From NCBI GenBank assembly GCA_042093735.1, contig JBELEM010000005.1, positions 11,586 to 75,585 of the forward strand: DNA of 64,000 bases, in the 5' to 3' direction. The DNA comes from Hellea sp042093735. Lineage in GTDB: Bacteria; Pseudomonadota; Alphaproteobacteria; Caulobacterales; Maricaulaceae. Both the position numbers and the translations under genes were made by a program. A model generated the notes under the pieces. The model was given only the letters and a program-made list of their open reading frames with translations. It was not told the DNA's origin and ran no database searches. This document shows, piece by piece, positions 16,811 through 26,262 of this stretch; the first letter of the stretch is position 1, and the number at the start of each line of letters is the position of its first letter.

Positions 16811-18202
16811 ATGACAAAAATTAGAGTAGAAACTGATAGCTTTGGTTCACTTGAAGTTCCTAATGATAAATATTACGGGGCGCAAACAGCACGAAGCCTT
16901 ATTAATTTTCCGATTGGTGCCGAGAAAATGCCATCTCCATTAATAAGAGCTTTAGGAATCATTAAACATTCAGCGGCTTTAACTAATAAAAAATTAGATA
17001 ATTTAGAACCCGATCTTGCTGATGTAATTTCGCTTGCTGCCATAGAGGTGGCCGATGGAAAATTTGATGACAACTTTCCATTATCTGTGTGGCAAACGGG
17101 TTCTGGGACTCAATCAAACATGAATGCAAATGAGGTTATTTCTAACAGGGGAATTGAAATATTAGGTGGCCAAATAGGAACTAAAACTCCTATCCATCCT
17201 AATGATCATGTTAACAGAAGCCAAAGCTCTAATGATACATTTCCTACTGCTATGCACATATCAGCAGCCGAGGAGATTAATAACACTTTATTACCCGCTT
17301 TAGAAAGACTTTTGAAAGAATTAAATAGAAAATCAAATAAATTTTCAAAGATTATTAAAATTGGAAGAACGCACACCCAAGATGCAACACCTATTACGCT
17401 TGGGCAGGAATTCTCTGGTTACGCTGCCCAGATAAAAAATGGAATTAAACGAGTAAAAGTAGCACTTTCCGAACTCTACCCTTTAGCGCAAGGAGGCACA
17501 GCTGTGGGCACTGGTTTAAATGCCAAACCGAAATTCGCTGAGTATTTCGCCAAAGAAGTATCAAATTTTACTAATTTACCTTTTTACACAGCTGAAAACA
17601 AATTTGAGGCCCTAGCAGGGCATGACGCCTACGTTGCTGCACACGGAGCCATTAACACAGTTGCGGTTTCACTTTTTAAGATAGCTAATGATATAAGATT
17701 TTTAGCATCAGGCCCTCGTTCGGGGTTAGGTGAAATATCATTACCTGCTAATGAACCAGGCTCTTCTATAATGCCTGGGAAAGTAAATCCTACTCAATGC
17801 GAAGCATTAACTATGGTGTGCACCCAAGTTATGGGTAATAATACAACAATATCAATGTCTGGCTCTCAAGGGCACTTCGAGCTCAACGTTTATAAACCTA
17901 TTATGGCTTACAATATGCTACAATCAATAAGGTTAATGTCTGATAGTGTTATCTGCTTTACTGAAAAATGTGTTGCAGGGATAACAGCTAATGAAGTTCG
18001 TATAAATGAACTTTTAAATCGATCGCTTATGCTAGTGACCGCATTAGCACCCAAAATAGGGTATGATAATGCAACAAAAGTAGCAAAAACAGCTCACAAA
18101 AATGGCACCACACTAAGGGAGGAGGCTATTAGGTTAGGTTTTATAGATGAAAAAGAGTTTGACAAAATAGTTCGACCTGAATTGATGATAAAACCCCAAT
18201 AA
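16811..18202 (+). CDS. fumC: Class II fumarate hydratase
   Basis: Reversible hydration of fumarate to malate in the TCA cycle; iron-independent, homotetrameric. The superfamily signature GSSIMPGKVNPTQCEA contains the catalytic Ser loop. SGTQSNMNANEV and TFPTAMHISA are substrate-binding regions, and IGRTHTQDATPITLGQE contains the conserved His. Its 463 residues are normal. It sits between sspB and an RHH_4 gene, a neighbourhood repeatedly seen in Alphaproteobacteria, with gaps of 33 and 35 bp that suggest one transcript. Confidence 0.98.
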   Translation: MTKIRVETDSFGSLEVPNDKYYGAQTARSLINFPIGAEKMPSPLIRALGIIKHSAALTNKKLDNLEPDLADVISLAAIEVADGKFDDNFPLSVWQTGSGTQSNMNANEVISNRGIEILGGQIGTKTPIHPNDHVNRSQSSNDTFPTAMHISAAEEINNTLLPALERLLKELNRKSNKFSKIIKIGRTHTQDATPITLGQEFSGYAAQIKNGIKRVKVALSELYPLAQGGTAVGTGLNAKPKFAEYFAKEVSNFTNLPFYTAENKFEALAGHDAYVAAHGAINTVAVSLFKIANDIRFLASGPRSGLGEISLPANEPGSSIMPGKVNPTQCEALTMVCTQVMGNNTTISMSGSQGHFELNVYKPIMAYNMLQSIRLMSDSVICFTEKCVAGITANEVRINELLNRSLMLVTALAPKIGYDNATKVAKTAHKNGTTLREEAIRLGFIDEKEFDKIVRPELMIKPQ

Positions 18203-18237
18203 TGTCCCTCAAATAAATCTAAAGGTAATAGAGCCCT

Positions 18238-18447
18238 ATGGAGAAAAGATCTCTATCAATACACGGACACCGAACTTCATTGTCATTAGAAACTGAATTT
18301 TGGGAAGTACTGGACTATGAAGTAGCTAAAAGTGGAAAGTCTTTTGCCGCTTTTGTAAGTGAACTTGATGACAAAAGAAGCTCATCAAAAATAAAACAAA
18401 ATTTAGCATCTTATATTCGCGTATGGTCATTAATATCCAAAAATTAA
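18238..18447 (+). CDS. Ribbon-helix-helix domain protein (RHH_4 type)
   Basis: A 69-residue protein resembling the RHH_4 family: a beta strand (KRSLSIHGHRTSLSLE) followed by two helices (EFWEVLDYEVAKSG and the C-terminal LASYIRVWSLI). RHH proteins dimerise and insert the strand in the DNA major groove, so a regulatory role is plausible; a target is unknown. It is the third gene of sspB-fumC-rhh. An AT-only hairpin with AAAAACT/AGTTTTT arms overlaps its end, too weak to call as a terminator. Confidence 0.82.
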   Translation: MEKRSLSIHGHRTSLSLETEFWEVLDYEVAKSGKSFAAFVSELDDKRSSSKIKQNLASYIRVWSLISKN

Positions 18448-18631
18448 AAACTAACAAGTTTTTTAAAAAATTATTTACTAATGTCTTAAATTTTAAAATT
18501 GCACATAATTAATCATACAATTGTCTGATCAACTTAATGTGGCATGGTGGGATTATTTAGATATGTTTGGTAATATGTAGATACTGATTCTACCTTAAAA
18601 ATTAATTATTCAGAAATAAGTTTTGAAAAAG

Positions 18632-20941
18632 ATGGAAAATACAAAAAACTTAGGCAGCATATCTGCGCAGGCATCTATGCATTTAAATGTAAAAACTAAT
18701 GATTACCTTGATGACCTTAACCCAGAACAAAGAGAAGCTGTTTTACATACTGATGGTCCAGTATTAGTTTTGGCAGGTGCGGGAACGGGTAAAACCAGAG
18801 TGTTAACATCAAGAATTGCATACATCCTTCAAAACCGAATGGCATTTCCATCTCAAATTCTTTCTGTAACATTTACCAACAAAGCAGCTAAAGAGATGAA
18901 AAGCCGCGTTGATGATTATATCGGCCATGGTATCGAAGGCTTGCCCTGGATGGGAACCTTTCATTCGATCGCGGCAAAAATTTTACGTATAAATGCAGAA
19001 CTAGTGGGACTAAAACCTAATTTTACAATTCTTGACACCGATGATCAAATCCGTCTGTTGAAACAAATAATAAAAGCAGAAAATATCGATGATAAAAAAT
19101 GGACACCCCGTTATATGGCGAGCCTTATAGATAGCTGGAAGAATAAAGGATGGATGCCTGAAAAACTGACTTCTCAAAATAATTTCAAATTCGCCGAGGG
19201 AAAAGGAAAGAAAGTTTATGAAATTTATCAATCACGTTTAAAAATTTTAAATGCGTGCGATTTTGGTGATCTTCTTTTACTTAATCTTGAATTATTTAAA
19301 GAAAATCAAGACATTCTAAAAAAATATCATGAAAAGTTTAAATATATTTTGGTTGACGAATATCAGGACACAAACATCTGTCAATATCTCTGGCTGAGGC
19401 TGCTAGCGCAAGGATCCCACAATATATGTGTAGTGGGCGATGACGATCAATCTATTTATGGATGGCGAGGAGCTGAAGTTGATAACATACTACGCTTTGA
19501 AAAAGAGTTTTCAGGAGCTAAAGTTATAAAACTCGAGCGTAACTATCGTTCAACTGAGCATATTTTAGGTGCAGCTTCTGGTTTAATATCAGCAAACAAA
19601 AGTCGTCTAGGCAAAACTCTTTGGACTGAAGATATAGGCGGTCATAAGGTTACTGTTACAGGAGTTTGGGATGCAGCCGCGGAGGCGCGCCTTATATCAA
19701 GTGTTATTGAAGACTGGAAAAGGGATGGACGAGGATATAATGAGGTGGCGATACTTGTAAGAGCATCAAGGCAAATGCGAAGTTTTGAGGAACGGTTTAT
19801 TCAAATAGGAATGCCCTATCGCGTCATAGGTGGTCCAAGATTTTTTGAAAGACAGGAAATCCGAGATGCACACGCTTACATAAGAGTTTTAAGGTCAGAA
19901 ACAGATGATCTAGCTTTTGAACGTATAGTAAATGTTCCCAAGCGCGGTATTGGAAGTGCTACTATCCAAAAATTACAAATAATAGCGAGAAAAATGAATG
20001 TGAGTCTTGAACAGGCAACACGTGAAGTAATCAAAACAGATGAAATTAGAGGTAAAGCACGAACTGCGTTACGGAGTTTTACTAAGGACCTTGATAGATG
20101 GCGAGGTAACTTAATCACTTCAAATCATACTGATGTAACAGAAATAGTACTAGATGAATCTGGGTACACACAAATGTGGCTGAATAATAAAGATGCAAAA
20201 TCTTCAAGCAGGTTAGAAAACCTAAAAGAACTCATACAAGCAATGGGCGAGTTTGAATCGTTGGATGCATACCTTGAACATGTAAGCCTTGTATTAGATG
20301 TCGAAAAAAATGATCAAGAAGAAGAAGTGTCAATAATGACATTACACTCCGCCAAAGGGCTTGAGTTTCCCTTAATACTTCTTCCGGGCTGGGAAGAAGG
20401 CACTTTCCCCAGCCAGAGATCTGTAGATGAGGCAGGCAGTGAGGGTTTAGAAGAAGAGCGCAGATTGGCTTACGTTGGAATCACAAGAGCTCGCGAACGT
20501 GCAAAAATATTCTTTGCTGCTAATAGACAAATTTATGGATCATGGCAATCATCACTTCCTTCCAGGTTTATTGATGAGCTGCCACCAGAAAATGTGTCAG
20601 CGGGATCAGAAACTGGTTACTACGATAACAATACTCTTAATGAAGCAGAAATAGAAATTACATCGGAATTTCCGGATTCTGCAAGTAGGCGGTATAATTC
20701 ACCCGGCTGGCAACGTTATAAAACTCACAAATCAAAAGCTCTATACAGTAGACAAGTTGAAGGAAAATTTAGCAAAAAACTAGATGCACATACTACACAG
20801 AAATATAAAATTGGAGAACGTATTTTTCATCAAAAATTTGGCTATGGAAAGATACAAACCGTTGATGGAAATAAACTTAATGTTGATTTCGAGAAAGCAG
20901 GTCATAAGAAAGTACTCGATAGCTTTGTGGACCGTGCATAA
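18632..20941 (+). CDS. uvrD: ATP-dependent DNA helicase UvrD/PcrA
   Basis: SF1A 3'-5' helicase for nucleotide excision and mismatch repair and for clearing RecA or stalled polymerase. The Walker A motif GAGTGKT is near residues 49-55, motif II is VDEYQDTN, motif III is VVGDDDQSIYGWRGAE, motif IV is KLERNYRS, and motif V/VI is MTLHSAKGLEF with YVGITRARE. The C-terminus ends in the Tudor-like RNA polymerase-binding domain (GERIFHQKFGYGKIQ) found in UvrD/PcrA. ATG at 18632 is chosen; the 184-bp upstream space is AT-rich and without clear signals. The stop overlaps the prmA start by one base. Confidence 0.97.
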   Translation: MENTKNLGSISAQASMHLNVKTNDYLDDLNPEQREAVLHTDGPVLVLAGAGTGKTRVLTSRIAYILQNRMAFPSQILSVTFTNKAAKEMKSRVDDYIGHGIEGLPWMGTFHSIAAKILRINAELVGLKPNFTILDTDDQIRLLKQIIKAENIDDKKWTPRYMASLIDSWKNKGWMPEKLTSQNNFKFAEGKGKKVYEIYQSRLKILNACDFGDLLLLNLELFKENQDILKKYHEKFKYILVDEYQDTNICQYLWLRLLAQGSHNICVVGDDDQSIYGWRGAEVDNILRFEKEFSGAKVIKLERNYRSTEHILGAASGLISANKSRLGKTLWTEDIGGHKVTVTGVWDAAAEARLISSVIEDWKRDGRGYNEVAILVRASRQMRSFEERFIQIGMPYRVIGGPRFFERQEIRDAHAYIRVLRSETDDLAFERIVNVPKRGIGSATIQKLQIIARKMNVSLEQATREVIKTDEIRGKARTALRSFTKDLDRWRGNLITSNHTDVTEIVLDESGYTQMWLNNKDAKSSSRLENLKELIQAMGEFESLDAYLEHVSLVLDVEKNDQEEEVSIMTLHSAKGLEFPLILLPGWEEGTFPSQRSVDEAGSEGLEEERRLAYVGITRARERAKIFFAANRQIYGSWQSSLPSRFIDELPPENVSAGSETGYYDNNTLNEAEIEITSEFPDSASRRYNSPGWQRYKTHKSKALYSRQVEGKFSKKLDAHTTQKYKIGERIFHQKFGYGKIQTVDGNKLNVDFEKAGHKKVLDSFVDRA

Positions 20942-21816
20942 TGACTAATGAAGCTCCTTTTGCACTTTATGTTCGAGCAATTAATCAAGTAGCTTTTGAT
21001 GTATCTGATGCTTTAGGTTTTTCGGTAGAAATGTCAGCACTTGCAGTCTCTTTATTTGAAGAGGGGCCTGATACTATGCAAGTCCAAGCATTGTATTCAA
21101 CTCGAAAGCAAGCAGAGCAAGCTTTGTTATCATTATCACTGAGCAGTTCTACAGAAACTATGATAGAACAACTACCAGACATAGATTGGGTTGAAAAAAG
21201 TCAGAGGGGCCTACCACCTGTAAAAGCAGGCAGATTCTGGATTTACGGCTCACATGACAAAGAACTCATACCAAAAAATACCAAATGGCCTGTAGAAATA
21301 AATGCAGGACTAGCTTTTGGAACAGGTCATCATGGCACAACAAAAGGGTGTTTAATAGAATTCGATAAGTTTCTGAAGGAAGGTTTCTTTCCAAATAAAG
21401 TATTAGATTTAGGCTGTGGGGCCGGAATACTTGCAATTGCTGCAGCAAAAGCATTAAATCTTGAGATCATAGCTACTGATATTGACTCCGATGCTGTAGA
21501 AGTAACTTTGTTTAATGCGCGTATTAACAATGTTTCTGAATTGATAAAGTGCTATAAATTGAATGGGGTAAAAAATTCAGTACTACAAAAGAACACTTTT
21601 GACCTAATATTTGCAAATATACTCGCAGGTCCTTTAATTAAATTATCTGCGGATATTGTAGATATCTTATGCCCTAATGGGAAAGTCATCCTATCTGGTA
21701 TCTTGGATAATCAATCAGACCTTGTGACAAGAGCTTTTGTAAACTGTGGCCTGGAAATTGAAAAAAAGTCTTCAATCTCTGGATGGACCAGTATAACAGG
21801 TAGAAAAGTTAAATAG
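20941..21816 (+). CDS. prmA: Ribosomal protein L11 methyltransferase
   Basis: SAM-dependent trimethylation of L11. The N-terminal L11-recognition domain (about residues 1-100) is followed by a Rossmann methyltransferase: AFGTGHHGTTKGCL, motif I VLDLGCGAGILAIAAAKA, motif II IATDIDSDAVE and the characteristic LIFANILAGPL. Length (291 aa) is standard. It is coupled to uvrD through TAATG and overlaps the opposing small gene by 8 bases at the 3' end. Confidence 0.95.
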   Translation: MTNEAPFALYVRAINQVAFDVSDALGFSVEMSALAVSLFEEGPDTMQVQALYSTRKQAEQALLSLSLSSSTETMIEQLPDIDWVEKSQRGLPPVKAGRFWIYGSHDKELIPKNTKWPVEINAGLAFGTGHHGTTKGCLIEFDKFLKEGFFPNKVLDLGCGAGILAIAAAKALNLEIIATDIDSDAVEVTLFNARINNVSELIKCYKLNGVKNSVLQKNTFDLIFANILAGPLIKLSADIVDILCPNGKVILSGILDNQSDLVTRAFVNCGLEIEKKSSISGWTSITGRKVK

Positions 21817-21967
21817 CGCGGTTAGCTCTTCTATCACGACGAGCGTGTCGTCTGCCAATTAGATTTAACTTAGCTTTTTGATAGTCCGTACTTAGAAATA
21901 TACTTTCCTTATTTTCGCACAAAATTTCAAAATTAATTAATTGCGCACCAGAAAAATCAGTAGTCAT
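21809..21967 (-). CDS. Small basic protein of 52 residues, unknown function
   Basis: Short frame preceded by a good ribosome-binding site, TTGGAG ending 7 bases before ATG 21967, which supports translation. The protein has an N-terminal half with alternating hydrophobic residues (QLINFEILCEN) and STDYQKAKLNLIGRRHARR leading to an Arg-rich C-terminus (RRDRRANRA). This could be nucleic-acid binding, but no family was recognised. The 3' end overlaps prmA by 8 bases on the opposite strand. A longer frame from further upstream lacks a comparable site and looks spurious. Confidence 0.55.
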   Translation of the reverse strand: MTTDFSGAQLINFEILCENKESIFLSTDYQKAKLNLIGRRHARRDRRANRAI

Positions 21968-22138
21968 TTTTTTCTCCAACAAATGTACCTTCATTAAGGC
22001 CACTAAATAGAGAATTACATCCGAAAGGGAACGTTCAAGAATGATGATAAAGGTATGCATATTTGCATGGGTTAAAAATTTATGAGGGGCAACAAAGTCT
22101 TGTGAAAAAAGTTTACTATTCTTTTAACCGCTCCCTTT

Positions 22139-22170
22139 AATAATAAATTAGTTTATTATATTTTTTTATT
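22139..22170 (+). terminator. Possible AT-rich terminator hairpin upstream of the aminopeptidase gene
   Basis: ATAATAAA and TTTATTAT form an 8-bp stem around TTAG, followed by ATTTTTTTATTTT on the plus strand. The stem has no G:C pair and no plus-strand gene ends close by, apart from prmA more than 300 bases upstream, so this is a weak candidate. It lies in the 265-bp space 21968-22232, which otherwise holds only AT-rich sequence and presumably two divergent promoters. Confidence 0.25.
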
Positions 22171-22232
22171 TTGCTTTCTAATGATAAATTAGGATAATTA
22201 AACCTCTTTTAAATTAAAGATTGATTATATAC

Positions 22233-24035
22233 ATGATACAGAACTTTGAAGCACGTGGTGGTCCAGAATATGGTAGAAAAAATCTTCCAAAACTGCGAGA
22301 CACCTTAAAAAAATTAAAATTAGACGGGTTTCTTGTACCTCATGAAGATGAATACCAAAATGAGTACCTACCCGACTGCAATGAAAGATTAATGTGGGTA
22401 AGTGGTTTTACCGGCTCAGCTGGAGCTGCTATAATAATGCAGGATTCTGCAGCTATATTTGTTGATGGCAGGTACACACTACAGGTAAAAAGTCAGGTAG
22501 ATAAAAAACTTTTTAGCTATGAAAGTCTTGAAAATGGAGGGCTAACAAGCTGGTTAGAGGCCAACACAAAAGTTGAGCATACTATTGGGTATGACCCTAA
22601 ATTGCATACTCCAAACTCATTAAAAAAATTAAGAAAAAGCTCAAAAGCTAAGCTATTAGCTATTAAGAATAATCCATTAGATAATAGCTGGGCAAACAGG
22701 CCTAAGACTCCCTCTTCCAAAATAAAAATACACCCTGTTAAATTTTCTGGTGAAACTCATCATCACAAATGTAAAAGAATAGCAAAATTAATAAGCAAAA
22801 AGAATGCTGACATAGCGTTAATAACTTCGCCCGCCTCAATCGCATGGTTACTTAATATAAGAGGAGCAGATGTGATGTGCACACCATTAATACTTTCAAC
22901 TGCTACAATTGATAAACATGGTAAAGTCCAACTATTTGTTGATAATGATAAGCTCACTCATGAATTAAGGGACTATCTAGGAGAAAATGTTGCAATTTTC
23001 GATGAATCTAGCATCGAAAAGAGGCTTAATCTTCTATGTGGGTACAAGGTTTTAGTTGACCCCTCTAATGCATCATCATGGTTCTTCGACACTCTTAAAG
23101 ATAGCCAAGCGGTCATACTAAAAGCGCAAGATCCAATAGCCCTACCTAGAGCATGTAAAAATGAAACAGAGATAAAAAGCACCATAAACGCTCATAAGCG
23201 AGATGCTGTACCCCTTATCAGGTTTCTTCATTGGTTGGATACAAAGGCACAAACAGGAAAAGAAACTGAAATAAGTGCCGCAAAACAACTTGAAGAATTC
23301 AGGCTTGAAACAGGCTTACTTAAAGATTTAAGTTTTGAAAGTATATCAGGAGCAGGTTCTAACGGAGCAATAGTCCACTACAGAGTAAGCGAAGAAACAT
23401 CTAAAACCTTATCTCAGGGATCACTTTATTTAATTGATAGCGGCGCACAATACGAAGATGGTACGACTGATGTTACAAGAACAGTTCCTATTGGAAAGCC
23501 AACCTCTGAAATGCGGTATAGGTTCACTCTTGTGCTTAAAGGTCATATAGCACTAGCTACAGCATACTTTCCAGTAGGAACAACTGGATCAAATTTGGAT
23601 GCATTAGCTAGAATGCCATTATGGCAAAATGGTTTAGACTACGATCATGGAACTGGTCATGGTGTTGGGTTATATTTAGGGGTTCACGAAGGACCGCAAA
23701 GAATTTCTAAGTCACCGAATAATGTAGCCCTGGAACCAGGAATGATCTTATCCAATGAGCCTGGTTATTATAAAAGCGGCGCCTATGGCATACGAATTGA
23801 AAACTTACAATATGTAACTAAGCCAGTTTCAAGCATTCACGGGGAAAGAAAAATGTTAAGCTTTGAAACGCTCACACTGGCTCCCATCCATAAAGGACTG
23901 ATCGACACTACAATTCTTAATGAGCAAGAGAAAGAATACATCAATGAGTATCATAAAACCGTTTATGATAAAATTTCGCCAAGCCTCTCTGGGAAAACTT
24001 TGTTATGGCTAGAAGAGGCTTGTAAAGTAATATAG
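22233..24035 (+). CDS. M24 Xaa-Pro aminopeptidase
   Basis: Dinuclear metallopeptidase releasing N-terminal residues ahead of proline. Two creatinase-like N-terminal domains (residues about 10-300, beginning DGFLVPHEDEYQNEYLP) precede the pita-bread catalytic domain. The metal ligands are in LIDSGAQYEDGTTDVTRT (two Asp), GTGHGVGLYLGVHEGP (His), LSNEPGYYKSG (Glu) and GIRIENL (Glu). At 600 residues it belongs to the long APP1-like group rather than short PepP. ATG 22233 is used in place of TTG 22221. It is convergent with the SDR gene, 22 bp apart, with no obvious terminator. Confidence 0.93.
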   Translation: MIQNFEARGGPEYGRKNLPKLRDTLKKLKLDGFLVPHEDEYQNEYLPDCNERLMWVSGFTGSAGAAIIMQDSAAIFVDGRYTLQVKSQVDKKLFSYESLENGGLTSWLEANTKVEHTIGYDPKLHTPNSLKKLRKSSKAKLLAIKNNPLDNSWANRPKTPSSKIKIHPVKFSGETHHHKCKRIAKLISKKNADIALITSPASIAWLLNIRGADVMCTPLILSTATIDKHGKVQLFVDNDKLTHELRDYLGENVAIFDESSIEKRLNLLCGYKVLVDPSNASSWFFDTLKDSQAVILKAQDPIALPRACKNETEIKSTINAHKRDAVPLIRFLHWLDTKAQTGKETEISAAKQLEEFRLETGLLKDLSFESISGAGSNGAIVHYRVSEETSKTLSQGSLYLIDSGAQYEDGTTDVTRTVPIGKPTSEMRYRFTLVLKGHIALATAYFPVGTTGSNLDALARMPLWQNGLDYDHGTGHGVGLYLGVHEGPQRISKSPNNVALEPGMILSNEPGYYKSGAYGIRIENLQYVTKPVSSIHGERKMLSFETLTLAPIHKGLIDTTILNEQEKEYINEYHKTVYDKISPSLSGKTLLWLEEACKVI

Positions 24036-24057
24036 TTTTAAGGTTGGTAATTTATTT

Positions 24058-24975
24058 TCAAGTAATACCTAAATTTTTAGCTGCGTTACCAACAAACTTC
24101 ATTGTTTGCTGACCACCTGAAGTATATTCTTCTTGATTAATACTATTACGGATTTTATCCAAATTAAGCATAACGTTTTCAGCTGTTTGTTCATTTGGTG
24201 TTAAATGTATACCTGAAGTTTCAAAAACTTTAGTTGCCGCATATCCTCCAGCTCCTGCACACATAATTAATCTATTCGGTGCACCATCGCAAACCAAAGG
24301 AATTAATCCAGCTGTTACACTCTCAACAGTCAATAAATCTAAAGCATCTTGCGGCATCAAACTCTCAGTCATACGTGTTGCAGCTGTCGGGGAAAGAGCA
24401 TTCACACGGATATCATATTTTGCACCCTCCAAGCAAAGTGTATTCATTAAACCAACAACACCAGTTTTAGCTGCTCCATAGTTGGTTTGTCCGAAATTAC
24501 CATAATTTCCTGAGGAAGATGTTGTCATAACAATACGACCATACTTTCTTTCTTTCATGTGATCCCACACAGCTTTAGTACAAATTACCGACCCCATAAG
24601 GTGGACCTCAATCACTAATCTAAAGTCATTGATGTCCATTTTGGTAAATGATTTATCGCGAAGTATGCCAGCATTATTGACTAAGATATCTATGTGACCC
24701 CACTTTTCAATAACTGAGCTAACCATATCCTGAACTTCCTCTGGATTTGTGACGTTAGCACCATTGGCCATTGCCGTTCCCCCGAATTCATGTATTTCTT
24801 CAACAACATTCTCTGCCATAGTTGCGGATCCGCCTTCACCAGAAACACTCCCACCTAAGTCGTTAACAACCACTTTGACACCACGGCGTGCTAACTCTAA
24901 AGCATGACTTCTACCCAATCCACCTCCAGCACCTGTAACAATTGCAACTCGGTCATTAAACTCTATAATACTCAT
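24058..24975 (-). CDS. SDR-family 3-hydroxyacyl-CoA dehydrogenase (MFE-2-like)
   Basis: NAD(P)-dependent short-chain dehydrogenase similar to the dehydrogenase domain of peroxisomal multifunctional enzyme type 2 (HSD17B4). Cofactor motif GAGGGLG is at residues 16-22, with NDLGGSVSGEG selecting NAD+; NNAG follows, then the catalytic Ser in TTSSSGNYG and the NYGAAK motif. About 305 residues, including a C-terminal extension beyond the minimal SDR fold that MFE-2 dehydrogenases share. It follows a thiolase gene by 21 bp on the same strand, so the pair probably performs the last two steps of a beta-oxidation cycle. Confidence 0.87.
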   Translation of the reverse strand: MSIIEFNDRVAIVTGAGGGLGRSHALELARRGVKVVVNDLGGSVSGEGGSATMAENVVEEIHEFGGTAMANGANVTNPEEVQDMVSSVIEKWGHIDILVNNAGILRDKSFTKMDINDFRLVIEVHLMGSVICTKAVWDHMKERKYGRIVMTTSSSGNYGNFGQTNYGAAKTGVVGLMNTLCLEGAKYDIRVNALSPTAATRMTESLMPQDALDLLTVESVTAGLIPLVCDGAPNRLIMCAGAGGYAATKVFETSGIHLTPNEQTAENVMLNLDKIRNSINQEEYTSGGQQTMKFVGNAAKNLGIT

Positions 24976-24996
24976 TATTGATTTGCTCTCTTTTCC

Positions 24997-26175
24997 TTAA
25001 ACAACTTCAAACAAGCCTGCCGCGCCCATACCACCGCCTACACACATGGTACTCACAACATATTTTACGCCGCGGCGTTTTCCTTCAATTAAAGCGTGAG
25101 CAACCATCCGCGCTCCAGACATTCCATATGGGTGCCCAATAGAAATAGCTCCCCCATTTACATTCATAATCTCATTTGGAATGCCTAATTTATCCCTGCA
25201 GTAAATCACTTGAACTGCAAAAGCCTCATTTAATTCCCATAAACCAATATCATCCATTTTAAGGCCAGTTTTTTCCAAAAGCTTAGGAATTGCATAAACT
25301 GGCCCAATCCCCATCTCGTCAGGAGCTAATCCAGCAACGGCCATTCCTCTATAAATACCCAGAGGTTCAAGCCCTCTCTGTGAGGCCACCCTTGCCTCCA
25401 TTAAAACAGAAGCTGACGCGCCATCTGATAACTGAGATGCATTTCCTGCTGTAATAAAATGACCCGGACCACGTACAGGCTTGAGGTTAGACAAACCCTC
25501 AATGTTTGTTGAAGGCCTATTTCCTTCATCTTTATCCAAGGTAACTTCATTAGTTGAAATTTCACCAGTCTCTTTGTTTTTTACAGCCATTACAGATGTC
25601 ATTGGCACTATCTCATCATTAAATTTTCCTGATAGTTGTGCCTGATGTGTTCTTTTTTGGCTTTGTAAAGCATAGTTATCCTGAGCCTCTCTAGAAACAT
25701 TGTATCTTTTTGCTACTATTTCAGCTGTATCAATCATCGGCATATAGGCCGCGGGTTGTATAGCGTGAAGCTCTGGGTCAGCTTCTACTCTCATATCCGC
25801 TGTTTGGACTTTAGATATCGAATCAAGCCCACCGCCAACAGCTATGTCCATATTGTCTACCAATATCTGTTTAGCTGCTAAACCAATAGCCATCATACCT
25901 GATGAACATTGACGGTCAATTGTCATTGCCGATACAGATTCAGGCAAACCCGCTCTTAAAGTTGCCATCCGTGCTACATTCGATGATTGTGAACCCTGCT
26001 GCAAAGCAGAACCCATTATTACATCTTCTACTTCAGCCCCGTCTAACCCAGCACGCTTTACAGCATGAGAAATAGCATGGGCAGCTAAAGTTGGAGAACA
26101 TGTATTATTAAAAGCCCCACGATAAGCTCTGCCTATTGGTGTTCTAGCCGTTGAAACGATTACTGCTTCGCGCAT
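24997..26175 (-). CDS. Acetyl-CoA C-acyltransferase (thiolase)
   Basis: Degradative-type thiolase cleaving 3-ketoacyl-CoA with CoA. The nucleophilic Cys is residue 90 in DRQCSSGMMAIG, the His is in GGAISIGHPYGMSGARM and the second Cys is in STMCVGGGMGAAG. Length 392 is typical. A good AGGAG ribosome site precedes ATG 26175, and an 18-bp palindrome lies directly upstream of it. With the downstream SDR it forms an apparent two-gene operon; no acyl-CoA dehydrogenase or enoyl-CoA hydratase is nearby. Confidence 0.93.
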   Translation of the reverse strand: MREAVIVSTARTPIGRAYRGAFNNTCSPTLAAHAISHAVKRAGLDGAEVEDVIMGSALQQGSQSSNVARMATLRAGLPESVSAMTIDRQCSSGMMAIGLAAKQILVDNMDIAVGGGLDSISKVQTADMRVEADPELHAIQPAAYMPMIDTAEIVAKRYNVSREAQDNYALQSQKRTHQAQLSGKFNDEIVPMTSVMAVKNKETGEISTNEVTLDKDEGNRPSTNIEGLSNLKPVRGPGHFITAGNASQLSDGASASVLMEARVASQRGLEPLGIYRGMAVAGLAPDEMGIGPVYAIPKLLEKTGLKMDDIGLWELNEAFAVQVIYCRDKLGIPNEIMNVNGGAISIGHPYGMSGARMVAHALIEGKRRGVKYVVSTMCVGGGMGAAGLFEVV

Positions 26176-26185
26176 TTTGATCTCC

Positions 26186-26203
26186 TATGCAATTTGTTGC
26201 ATA
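26186..26203. promoter_or_regulatory. Operator-like palindrome ahead of the thiolase/SDR operon
   Basis: TATGCAA and TTGCATA form a perfect 7-bp inverted repeat with a 4-base centre, 10 bases upstream of the thiolase start and abutting its ribosome-binding site. The symmetry and size fit a dimeric repressor site (TetR/MarR-like), which would respond to the catabolised acyl-CoA. No regulator gene is encoded next to it. Confidence 0.5.
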
Positions 26204-26262
26204 TCTAACCTTCCGCTATATAAAAAGCAAGCATTTGAAAAGTACAGAAAGAATAAAAAAAT

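Noticed and set aside
18448..18631. Regulatory RNA or small gene between the RHH gene and uvrD
   Set aside because: The space is AT-rich with only a weak AT hairpin; no convincing stem, promoter or reading frame was found.
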